Assembly: GCA_025057315.1 (NCBI GenBank) | Contig: JANWXW010000130.1 | Span: 1 to 49,682 of the forward strand | From: Myxococcota bacterium | GTDB taxonomy: Bacteria; Myxococcota_A; Polyangia; Palsa-1104; JAEUJZ01 | Direction: 5' to 3' | DNA length: 49,682 nucleotides | Shown: in pieces, positions 43,137-49,682 of the stretch | Numbering within the stretch: the first letter of the stretch is position 1 | How the letters are laid out: the number at the start of each line of letters is the position of its first letter | The notes under the pieces: model-generated | What the model was told of the DNA's origin: nothing | Seen by the model: the letters and a program-made list of their open reading frames with translations, nothing else | Databases searched by the model: none | Position numbers and translations under genes: made by a program

Positions 43137-44087
43137 GTGGACCTGCTCGCTCTGCGCGTCGATTTGGAGCAAGGCCAGCTGGCAGTGGTGCTGCGCGATG
43201 CCAGCGGGTGCACAACGCATGCGCTCGGCGGGGCTGCGCTGGCCCGGTGGCTGGAGGAGGCCGCACCGTTGCTGGAGCAGCTGCGGGCCTCGCATGGTTC
43301 GCTGCGCTCGATGGACGTCGATGCGATCGCCGGCACGCTGCGGCTTGGCACGGCAGCAGGAGAGGTGGTGTTGGGGGGCGCGGACTATGCCCAGCTGAGG
43401 CCGCTGTTGCGAGAGCCGGCGCGGCTGGCTGTGCGTGAGGCCAGGCCGCGTCAGCCCGACCCGCCAGGGCTGCAGAGCGAGGCTGAGGTGTGGGAGCACA
43501 AGTACCGCGTCGGCAGCGATGGGTGGGAGCTGATGCGCTCGCCCCCTCCGCTGGAACGCTTTGTGGCGGAGCACCCTCCATCGCCGGGAGCCCGGGCGCT
43601 GGTGCCGGGCTGCGGGCGGGGGCACGAGGCACGCCTGTTGGCCCGGTATGGCGCGCAGGTGGTGGCCGTGGACATCGCGCCCTCGGCTGTGGTCGAGTGC
43701 CGTCGTCTGGCCGCGGACCAGGGTCTGCTCGACCGCATCGAGGTCGCGATGCTGGACTTTCTCCAACTTCCCGAGGCACACCATGGTCGCTATGATCTGG
43801 TGTTGGAGCACTGCTGCTACTGCGCCATCGACCCAAGACGTCGTGACGACTACGTGGCAGCGGCCGCGGCGGCCTTGCGGCCAGGGGGGCGGCTGCTCGG
43901 TCTGTTCTGGTGCCACCCCTATCCCGGGGGCCCCCCCTATGGGGGCTCGCCAGAGGAAGTGATCCAGCGCTTCCTGCGCGCGTTCGACATGCTTCACAGC
44001 GAGGTGCCGCCGGACTCGATCCTGACCCGCAGCGGCCAGGAGCTGATCCTATACCTGGAGAAGAAACATGCCCTATCGCGGCGTTGA
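43137..44087 (+). CDS. SAM-dependent methyltransferase, TPMT-like, with N-terminal extension
   Basis: 316 residues from GTG 43137, two bases after the glutaredoxin-like gene; the ribosome site is weak. Residues 1-105 form an unassigned alpha/beta domain (VDLLALRVDLEQGQLAVVLR and TLRLGTAAGEVVLGGADYAQ). Residues 115-316 are a class-I methyltransferase close to the thiopurine/thiol methyltransferase family: EVWEHKYRVGSDGWEL, ARALVPGCGRGHEARLLA (motif I), VVAVDIAPSAVVECRR, YDLVLEHCCYCAIDPRRRDD and LRPGGRLLGLFW. The methyl acceptor is unknown. Its SAH product would be handled by AhcY, encoded upstream. Confidence 0.85.
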   Translation: MDLLALRVDLEQGQLAVVLRDASGCTTHALGGAALARWLEEAAPLLEQLRASHGSLRSMDVDAIAGTLRLGTAAGEVVLGGADYAQLRPLLREPARLAVREARPRQPDPPGLQSEAEVWEHKYRVGSDGWELMRSPPPLERFVAEHPPSPGARALVPGCGRGHEARLLARYGAQVVAVDIAPSAVVECRRLAADQGLLDRIEVAMLDFLQLPEAHHGRYDLVLEHCCYCAIDPRRRDDYVAAAAAALRPGGRLLGLFWCHPYPGGPPYGGSPEEVIQRFLRAFDMLHSEVPPDSILTRSGQELILYLEKKHALSRR

Positions 44088-45237
44088 CTACTTCGCGCTC
44101 GATGATCTGCTCACCGAGGAAGAGCGGCTCGTACGCGCCACGTTCCGCCGTTTTGTCGATGAGGAGGTCTTGCCCCACATCGGGCACCACTTTCGCCAGG
44201 GGACCTTCCCGATGGACCTGCCAAGAAAGCTCGGTGCGCTCGGGGCGTTGGGCAGCTTTCTCCAGGGCTACGGTTGCCCGGGCCTGAACGCGGTGGCCTA
44301 TGGCCTTATGATGCAGGAGCTGGAGCGCGGCGACTCGGGCGTGCGCTCATTCGCCTCGGTGCAGGGTGCGCTGGTCATGTACCCCATTTACGCCTACGGG
44401 TCTGACGAGCAAAAGGACCGGTGGCTGCCAGCGATGGCCCGCGGCGAGGTTATTGGCTGCTTCGGGCTGACCGAGCCGGACTTCGGCAGCAACCCCGGCG
44501 GCATGCGCACCACCGCCGAGCGGCACGGGTCCACCTTTGTGCTGCACGGCGAGAAGCGGTGGATCACCTCGGGTGGCATCGCCGATGTGGCGCTGATCTG
44601 GGCGCGCACCCAGCCCGAGGGGGAGGTCCGCGGCTTTCTGGTCGAGCGCGGCACGCCAGGCTTTAGCACCCGCGACATCGAGGGCAAGTTCTCACTGCGC
44701 GCCTCGGTCACCTCGGAGCTGATCCTGCAAGAGTGCGTCGTGCCAGAAAGTGCCATGCTGCCCGGCGCCCGTGGCCTGCGGGCACCCCTGTCGTGCCTGA
44801 GCCAGGCCCGCTTCGGCATCTGCTTTGGCGTGTTGGGCGCTGCCATGGCTTGCTATGAGGAGGCCCTGAGCTACTGCTGCGAGCGGAAGCAATTTTCCCG
44901 TCCCTTGGCCGGGCACCAGCTCGTGCAGGAGAAGCTGGTGGGCATGTTGGAGGAGATCACCAAGGGCCAGCTTCTGGCCTGGCGGCTTGGACGTCTCAAG
45001 GAGGCGGGCCGGCTCCGCCCACCGCAGATCTCGCTGTGCAAGCGCAATAACGTGCGCATCGCCTTGCAGTGTGCACGCACCGCCCGCGATTTGCTAGGAG
45101 CAAACGGAATCACCGACGAATATCAGGCTGGCCGCCACATGTGCAACCTGGAGTCGGTCTTTACTTACGAGGGCACAGACCACATCCATACCCTGGTGGT
45201 GGGTGAGGACATCACCGGGCACTCAGCCTTTGACTGA
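44068..45237 (+). CDS. gcdH: Glutaryl-CoA dehydrogenase (acyl-CoA dehydrogenase family)
   Basis: 389 residues from ATG 44068, overlapping the methyltransferase gene by 20 bases. It shows GcdH-type stretches GYGCPGLNAVAYGLMMQELE, RGDSGVRSFASVQGALVMYP and GCFGLTEPDFGSNPGGMRT (FAD and substrate binding). The catalytic glutamate is in FTYEGTDHIHTLVVG, and GANGITDEYQ is also present. The family oxidises glutaryl-CoA, usually with decarboxylation to crotonyl-CoA, in lysine and tryptophan breakdown. Other lysine-degradation genes are not nearby. A related acyl-CoA substrate cannot be excluded. Confidence 0.88.
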   Translation: MPYRGVDYFALDDLLTEEERLVRATFRRFVDEEVLPHIGHHFRQGTFPMDLPRKLGALGALGSFLQGYGCPGLNAVAYGLMMQELERGDSGVRSFASVQGALVMYPIYAYGSDEQKDRWLPAMARGEVIGCFGLTEPDFGSNPGGMRTTAERHGSTFVLHGEKRWITSGGIADVALIWARTQPEGEVRGFLVERGTPGFSTRDIEGKFSLRASVTSELILQECVVPESAMLPGARGLRAPLSCLSQARFGICFGVLGAAMACYEEALSYCCERKQFSRPLAGHQLVQEKLVGMLEEITKGQLLAWRLGRLKEAGRLRPPQISLCKRNNVRIALQCARTARDLLGANGITDEYQAGRHMCNLESVFTYEGTDHIHTLVVGEDITGHSAFD

Positions 45238-45290
45238 AGACCGAGCTGCTCGCGGCGGTCCGGGATGCACGTCGGGCCGCTGTGTCCCGA

Positions 45291-46217
45291 TCAGAGGCCC
45301 CCCGCTTCGCCGGCCAGCCAGCTGTCGAGCAGGTCGGCATCGACATTGCCGCCACTGATGAGCAAGACCGTTCGCTCATCCACCGTCACCTGGCCGGAGC
45401 GGACTGCCGCGATGACGACCGCGGCGGAGGCCTCCACCACCAGACCCAGTTTGCGAAAGGCAAATACGACCGCGTCGCGTATCTGGTCCTCCTCCACCAA
45501 CTCGATGCGGTCGATGTGCTGCCGGACGGCGCGGAAGGTGCGGTGGCTGACGCTCCCTGCCAGCCCCTCACACAGGGTCCGTCCGCCGCGGTAGTCAACC
45601 AGCGCGCGTCCTGCCCGCAGCGACTCGGCCATGGCGCAGTTGGCGCGCGGCTGCACGCCCACCACGCGCACGCCCTCGGCGACCAGCTCTGCAGTCATGC
45701 CTGCAGCCAGGCCGCCCCCACCGATGGGAATGACCACCTGGGTGATGCCCGGCCGCTGCTGCAGGATCTCCTGCGCCAACCATGCGCCGTTGCCCTCGAT
45801 GACGTCGGTGTCATCAAAAGGAGAGACAAAGATTGCTTCCTCTTCCTGGGCCATTTGCCGGGCCAACTGCTCGGCCTCATCGTAGGAGGCACCATACCGC
45901 ACCACCTCGGCGCCAAAGCTGGAGATGCCCTCTCGCTTGATGCGCGGCGCATCCTCAGGTACAATAACCCGGACCGGGATGTTCATGGCCTGTGCTGCGC
46001 AGGCCAGGCCCAGCCCGTGGTTGCCCGCGGAGGCGGCGATGACCCCTGCGGCGCGATCCAGCAAAGGCAAGCGCGCCAGCCTGAGCGCTGCGCCGCGCAG
46101 CTTGAAGGATCCGGTGCGCTGTAAGGACTCCAGCTTGAGCAGGCACCCAAGCGGTGGTGCAAACACCAGCGGAGTGACCCGGCACAGACGGCGAACGACG
46201 TCGGGAATACGGAGCAT
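45291..46217 (-). CDS. PLP-dependent threonine/serine dehydratase-like enzyme
   Basis: 308 residues, fold type II PLP enzyme. The PLP lysine lies in QRTGSFKLRGA, followed by ASAGNHGLGLACAAQ. The phosphate-binding loop is IPIGGGGLAAGM, and the C-terminal LLISGGNVD is conserved. There is no C-terminal ACT domain, so it resembles catabolic threonine dehydratase, serine racemase or hydroxyaspartate dehydratase. The substrate is undetermined. It is convergent with gcdH, with a 53-base gap, and precedes nothing on its own strand. Confidence 0.85.
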   Translation of the reverse strand: MLRIPDVVRRLCRVTPLVFAPPLGCLLKLESLQRTGSFKLRGAALRLARLPLLDRAAGVIAASAGNHGLGLACAAQAMNIPVRVIVPEDAPRIKREGISSFGAEVVRYGASYDEAEQLARQMAQEEEAIFVSPFDDTDVIEGNGAWLAQEILQQRPGITQVVIPIGGGGLAAGMTAELVAEGVRVVGVQPRANCAMAESLRAGRALVDYRGGRTLCEGLAGSVSHRTFRAVRQHIDRIELVEEDQIRDAVVFAFRKLGLVVEASAAVVIAAVRSGQVTVDERTVLLISGGNVDADLLDSWLAGEAGGL

Positions 46218-46265
46218 GCGGAGCCTGGGACAGTTTAGCTTAGCGCATGCCGACCCGAGCGGGCG

Positions 46266-47144
46266 CTAGCGCTGGTTGCGCAGAAACGTCAGCAGGTTCT
46301 GGCTGGCCCCGCGGACTGCGTGCCGCAGGGCATCGAGCTCTACGGCCTGCCGTGCCGCCCGGTCGCCCTGCGAGAGGCGACGCGGCGCCTGGATGGTCGC
46401 CCCGCCCGATGTCATGCCGACGATGGAGCGAGAGGGCATGAGCATGATTACCATGCTCACCTCACAGCTTACCTCCAGGTGCCCGTCGGCCGTCATGCGA
46501 CCCGACATCTCGGTCACGCTGCTTTCGACGGCAAAGCCACTCTGAAGCTGGCGAATGTCGTCGACGAGCTGGACCTCGCGGTTGCCCATGAGCTCGCGGG
46601 CAATGGTCTCCCGCAGCCGTTTCGGCAAGTCCGCGGTCACCCCGCGGGCCTTGCTGCCCATGCGGCCGAGCGCCACGACGATGCTTCGCTCGGGCAGGGA
46701 TGGCTCCTCCGGGTGCACCGGTGCCGCCGCCATCGTGAGGCGTTGAAGCGCAGCCGCCGCGCGCGCGCGCACCAGGCTGCTGGCATCCGCCCGGGCAGCC
46801 TCCAGCGCGGGCCGGGCAGCGGCATCGGCCAGTTGTCCCAGGGCATCGGCACAGGTGGCGCGCACCAGCTCGTGCTTGTCCTCGATCAGGGCCTGGATCA
46901 GCACGGGCACGGCGTTGCGGTCGCCAAGCTTGCCAAGCACCGCCGCCGCCTGGAGCCGCACCTGATAGCTGGGGTCGCTCCGGAGCGTCTGCAGCAGCTT
47001 GTCCATCCGCGCCTGCTGCTCGGTGGCCACCGTCGCCTGGGCCTGCACCGGCGTGGCCTGGGCCCACAGCGCAAGGGTGAGCGCAAGCTGCCGCGCCCAG
47101 CGACCGCGCTCGGACGCACCAAGGTGTGGAAGATGGTTCCGCAA
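46266..47144 (-). CDS. Exported HEAT-repeat protein
   Basis: About 292 residues from TTG 47144. The signal segment RQLALTLALWAQATPVQAQ is followed by HEAT-type helix pairs (residues about 45-150): DPSYQVRLQAAAVLGKLGDR, LVRATCADALGQLADAAARP and LVRARAAAALQRL. The C-terminal half is a beta-rich domain with GRMGSKARG, LMGNREVQLVDDI and VSCEVSMVIMLMPSRSIVGM, resembling proteins that build or bind large envelope assemblies. The start is set by a clear promoter 26 bases upstream, though no Shine-Dalgarno is visible. The frame is open further upstream, but that part lies before the promoter. Confidence 0.7.
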   Translation of the reverse strand: MRNHLPHLGASERGRWARQLALTLALWAQATPVQAQATVATEQQARMDKLLQTLRSDPSYQVRLQAAAVLGKLGDRNAVPVLIQALIEDKHELVRATCADALGQLADAAARPALEAARADASSLVRARAAAALQRLTMAAAPVHPEEPSLPERSIVVALGRMGSKARGVTADLPKRLRETIARELMGNREVQLVDDIRQLQSGFAVESSVTEMSGRMTADGHLEVSCEVSMVIMLMPSRSIVGMTSGGATIQAPRRLSQGDRAARQAVELDALRHAVRGASQNLLTFLRNQR

Positions 47145-47169
47145 ATCTACAAAATGCCGTCTTTTACGA

Positions 47170-47198
47170 TTAGACTGACCCCCATCTACAGCGTCAAG
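47170..47198 (-). promoter_or_regulatory. Sigma-70-type promoter of the HEAT-repeat gene
   Basis: On the minus strand TTGACG (47198-47193), exactly 17 bases, then TCTAAT (47175-47170). Each hexamer matches the consensus at five of six positions. Transcription should begin near 47163. Confidence 0.65.
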
Positions 47199-47293
47199 AA
47201 CGAGGCGCAGCAAGGCCGTTATCTATGGGCAGAGACTGGAGTCATGCCTGCCAGGCCTGCCTCCCCAGTTGAACAGCTCTAAAGACAACATTC

Positions 47294-47314
47294 GGGTGTG
47301 TAGAATGCACACCC
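47294..47314. promoter_or_regulatory. Perfect inverted repeat between divergent genes
   Basis: GGGTGTG, a 7-base spacer TAGAATG, then CACACCC. The 7-base arms are perfect. It lies 56 bases upstream of the ATG at 47370 and about 130 bases upstream of the HEAT-repeat promoter start site. It may be an operator or a small RNA hairpin; TAGAAT in the spacer could itself be a -10 element. Confidence 0.4.
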
Positions 47315-47369
47315 TGCCCCTGAACTGCTCGGAACGCCAACGTGTGCTGAGCATGATAACATCCAGCGC

Positions 47370-47990
47370 ATGGACCGGTCCCGCTGCGGCCCTCCGTCCA
47401 AAGAGGGGGACATAGAGGCCTGTTCGGAGATCGGCCGGCGCCTTGTGGAACTTAAGCGCAAGTACGACCTGTTGGTGGCCCTGCGACGCGAGCCGGCCGG
47501 ACGCACCGCGGCACGACGGGATGCCATGCGCACCGTGGCCACCTGCTTCCCCGGGGCCTTGCGGGAGTGGGATGGGCTGCCCATCGAGGAGCTCGTACGG
47601 CGGCAGGGGGTCGTGGTCACCGCTCTTCGCCAGCAGACCCAGGGCGTAACGCCCCCGGTGCTGGCCGACAAGCGGGAGGCGTGGCTGGGGTTTGCGCTGG
47701 ACCTGCATGCGCACCTGCGGGCGCTGCTCCGGCTGCGCCGCTGGCTGCGCCAGTGTGGGCCGGTGGACGATGCTGTGGTGAGCCAGAGCCAGCAGATATA
47801 CGATCAGGCTGACCCGGCCTGGCCCGAGCAGCTGAGCCCCCGCCGGCTGGCTCAGATCGCACAGCCACCAGAGGGAAGGCTCGCGGAGCTGGCCTACAGG
47901 GACATTGCCGCCCGGCATGGCGTGTCCGCCCAAGAGGTGAAGCGCGCCCTGTTTTGCAGCCAAACCCGGCCGGGGTCAGCCCCAGGGTGA
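47370..47990 (+). CDS. Protein of unknown function, helix-rich
   Basis: 206 residues from ATG 47370. No signal peptide or membrane segment. The N-terminus IGRRLVELKRKYDLLVALRR and the stretch TCFPGALREWDGLPIEELVR are distinctive. The C-terminus AELAYRDIAARHGVSAQEVK looks like a helix-turn-helix, so DNA binding is possible. The middle (LHAHLRALLRLRRWLRQCG) is amphipathic helix. It is followed after 9 bases by the next gene. I do not recognise a named family. Confidence 0.68.
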   Translation: MDRSRCGPPSKEGDIEACSEIGRRLVELKRKYDLLVALRREPAGRTAARRDAMRTVATCFPGALREWDGLPIEELVRRQGVVVTALRQQTQGVTPPVLADKREAWLGFALDLHAHLRALLRLRRWLRQCGPVDDAVVSQSQQIYDQADPAWPEQLSPRRLAQIAQPPEGRLAELAYRDIAARHGVSAQEVKRALFCSQTRPGSAPG

Positions 47991-47999
47991 GCGCCCAGG

Positions 48000-48917
48000 A
48001 TGGACTTGCGTCAACGGATCGAAAACCTTCGCGAAGCAGCCGACGATTGGATGCGGAGCAAAAGCACGCGCCGGATGGCCGTGGTCCTGGGGTGTTCCGT
48101 GGGGATCTTGCTCCTGGCGCTGCTAGCAAACCGTCTGCTGACGCGGCCGCGTCGGCCCCTGCCCCCCTCCCAGGAACAGCCGGCAGCGCTGCCTCCAGGG
48201 GGTGACATCCGCTGCACACCCATGCACTACCAGGCTACAGTGCAGCAGGACGCCGCGGCCTTTGGTGTGCCGGTCCCGACGCTGCAGGAGCTGCAGCAGC
48301 CGCTGCGGGGCGGCACCGAGCTGCGCGGGCGGCGGCTGCGCCCCCAGGGCGACGTCGTGGAAACCGAGCATCTGCGTCTGGAGACATCCATCGTCAAGCT
48401 TCGCTCCACCCTGGACGGCTCGCAGGGGTTTCGCGCAGACCACTTGGTGCTCCGCATCACCAACAAGAGCAGCGTGCCGGTGGCCTACCGGGTGCTCACC
48501 ACCCTGCCGGATGTGCAACGCTGTGGCAGCAAGGCGGACTTGCCCCACAACGCCATCGTGCTGCGACCTGGCGAGACGGTGGAGCGCACCGAGTGCATCT
48601 TTCACAAGCGCCGCATCTTGCAGCTGATTCAGGTGGACGCCTATGAGGTGACAGAGCTGGGCCACCGCTACCTGAGCCGGCTGATGCCATCGGAGGGAGG
48701 ACCGTTCGAGATGCGCCTGGCCCGGGCACACGACCGCGGTGGCCTCAAGCCGTGTCAGACCATCCCCTGGCGCGACCTGGACCCAGCCACCGACGTCTGG
48801 CTCGCGGTGGTGGACTTCCATGCGCGCCACAATTGCGACGAGTACACCCAGCCGCGCGGCTACCGCCCCTGGACCCGTCCGGGGACGCTGCCAGCCTGTG
48901 CCGCCTCTTCCCCCTAG
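48000..48917 (+). CDS. Membrane-anchored periplasmic protein of unknown function
   Basis: 305 residues from ATG 48000, just after the previous gene. Residues 1-25 are charged, and residues 26-44 (MAVVLGCSVGILLLALLAN) form one membrane span. The rest is beta-rich and probably periplasmic, with six cysteines placed as likely disulfide pairs. The stretches LVLRITNKSSVPVAYRVLTT and NAIVLRPGETVERTEC resemble an immunoglobulin-like or MSP-type sandwich. No catalytic motif was seen. It converges on the next gene, with overlapping stop codons. Confidence 0.68.
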   Translation: MDLRQRIENLREAADDWMRSKSTRRMAVVLGCSVGILLLALLANRLLTRPRRPLPPSQEQPAALPPGGDIRCTPMHYQATVQQDAAAFGVPVPTLQELQQPLRGGTELRGRRLRPQGDVVETEHLRLETSIVKLRSTLDGSQGFRADHLVLRITNKSSVPVAYRVLTTLPDVQRCGSKADLPHNAIVLRPGETVERTECIFHKRRILQLIQVDAYEVTELGHRYLSRLMPSEGGPFEMRLARAHDRGGLKPCQTIPWRDLDPATDVWLAVVDFHARHNCDEYTQPRGYRPWTRPGTLPACAASSP

Positions 48918-49682
48918 CGGCCCGTCGTCCCGACCCGCGGCAAACGACATACAAGGCCCCGAGCAGCATCCACCAGCACTGGGTCGCCATCGCGGAGCAG
49001 GCGGGTTGCAGCCCCAGTGCCAACCACGGCAGGCACGCCGGCCTCACGCGCTAAGATCGCCCCATGAGACAAGGCCCCGCCGCTGTCGGTGACCAGCGCT
49101 GCGGCCGTGAGAAGCTGGGGGGCCCACGATGGCAGCAGCGCCGGCAGCACCAGCACTGTGCCCGTCGCTATGGGCGGGGGCGCATGCAAGGCCGACACCA
49201 CCTGAGCGGTGCCCTGGACCGGTGCCGGGTCGCGCCCCGGGACGCCGCGTCCACGCAAGAGCACGCCCGCTGGAGCAGGCCACCGGGGCCGCCCCCCCTC
49301 GAAACGCTCGGGCGGTATCCAGCGCGGGCTTTCCGGTCGGAGCCGATGGGAACTCGCCCGCAGAGTGCTCCGATCCGGCGGCCCCTGCAGCAGGACCGGG
49401 ATCGGAAGATCAAAGACCTCCGCAGCCTCCACAAGGTGCCCTGCCCTGACCAACCGCTGGCCCTGCCCCAGCAGGGCACGGCGCACAACCCGCTGGGCGC
49501 GAAAGAACAGCTCGTCGTCGTCCTCGGCCAGCGCAGCGGCGGACCGCACCATCGGCAGCAAGGCCGCAAGCGCTGCGCGGGCGTGGGGGGGCAGCCTGGC
49601 CAGCAGTTCCGCAAGCGCCGCCATGGACCGCTCGGCCGCCTCGCGCCTTAGCTTCTCGGGTGGGGGGCCCGCTGCCACCCTT
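48914..49682 (-). CDS. C-terminal part of a PEP-synthase / rifampin-phosphotransferase-like protein (5' end outside window)
   Basis: About 255 residues are visible and the frame stays open to the right edge, so the start lies outside. Residues in the first 90 visible (LLARLPPHARAALAALLPMV, then RVVRRALLGQGQRLVRAGHL and VFDLPIPVLL) match the helical region before the last domain in pyruvate phosphate dikinase-related proteins. The final about 75 residues are the PEP-utilising swivelling domain with the phospho-His motif GGALSHGAILAREAGVPAVVG. These proteins move phosphate from ATP to pyruvate or an antibiotic through that His. The ATP-grasp domain should lie beyond position 49682. Confidence 0.82.
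   Translation of the reverse strand, partial: RVAAGPPPEKLRREAAERSMAALAELLARLPPHARAALAALLPMVRSAAALAEDDDELFFRAQRVVRRALLGQGQRLVRAGHLVEAAEVFDLPIPVLLQGPPDRSTLRASSHRLRPESPRWIPPERFEGGRPRWPAPAGVLLRGRGVPGRDPAPVQGTAQVVSALHAPPPIATGTVLVLPALLPSWAPQLLTAAALVTDSGGALSHGAILAREAGVPAVVGTGAATRLLRDGDPVLVDAARGLVCRLPRVGTTGR

Noticed and set aside
45238..45290. Possible terminator between convergent gcdH and dehydratase genes
   Set aside because: No hairpin with a T-run could be drawn in the 53 bases.
47223..47963. Minus-strand frame of 246 codons opposite the gene at 47370-47990
   Set aside because: The plus-strand protein has normal composition and tight linkage to the next gene; the antisense frame shows no signal or domain.

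Overview
This is a GC-rich (roughly two-thirds G+C by eye), densely coded bacterial chromosome segment. It looks like the Myxococcota / former Deltaproteobacteria. The grounds are many lipoproteins with typical lipoboxes, a DUF4388-DnaJ-TPR protein, PPC-type and formylglycine-enzyme-like lipoproteins, a haem c / copper monooxygenase-like lipoprotein, an encapsulin cargo protein, Gram-negative outer-membrane genes (bamA, ompH, lolD), and frequent GTG/TTG starts with 1-4 base gene overlaps. No phage, transposase, CRISPR array or rRNA gene was seen.

Layout, left to right. Positions 1-2747 hold a partial OmpA-like barrel gene and a cassette of ECF sigma factor, membrane anti-sigma-like protein and small exported protein. 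Positions 2784-9146 read leftward: ribD-ribE-ribBA-ribH-nusB-rlmD-like-pssA, with no recognisable FMN riboswitch in the AT-rich leader. Positions 9350-9541 carry tRNA-Gln(CUG), tRNA-Glu(CUC) and a strong terminator. Positions 9576-14324 are a pyrimidine operon, pyrR-pyrB-pyrC-carA plus a gene of unknown function. A 58-codon gene at 14466-14642 diverges from an encapsulated-ferritin gene whose product ends in an encapsulin cargo-loading peptide, but no encapsulin shell gene lies in the window.

Positions 15148-21314 are an envelope block: lolD-bamA, then ompH-fabZ-PPC lipoprotein-lipoprotein. No lpxD, lpxA or lolC is present. Positions 21434-26246 hold a glycosidase-like lipoprotein, a pair of cysteine-rich lipoproteins and an unknown protein. 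Positions 26444-35277 hold holA, an amidohydrolase, a membrane TPR protein, a coupled PlsB-like acyltransferase and degenerate GpsA-like protein, a haem c / copper monooxygenase-like lipoprotein and a PlsC-like acyltransferase. A 21-bp tandem repeat of nine units lies between convergent genes at 35439-35627.

Positions 35661-45237 are the most unusual part. A DUF4388-J-TPR gene diverges from a rightward series: ahcY, an AAA+ protein resembling an enhancer-binding protein but without its GAFTGA loop and DNA-binding domain, yacG, a radical SAM protein resembling the tetraether / membrane-spanning lipid synthase group, a cysteine-less glutaredoxin-fold protein, a TPMT-like methyltransferase and gcdH. 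Three of these products use SAM or clear its by-product SAH. The right end holds a threonine-dehydratase-like gene, a HEAT-repeat exported protein with a good promoter, two unknown proteins and the partial C-terminus of a PEP-synthase / rifampin-phosphotransferase-like protein.

All calls rest on reading the sequence and on recalled family motifs; no database search was run.
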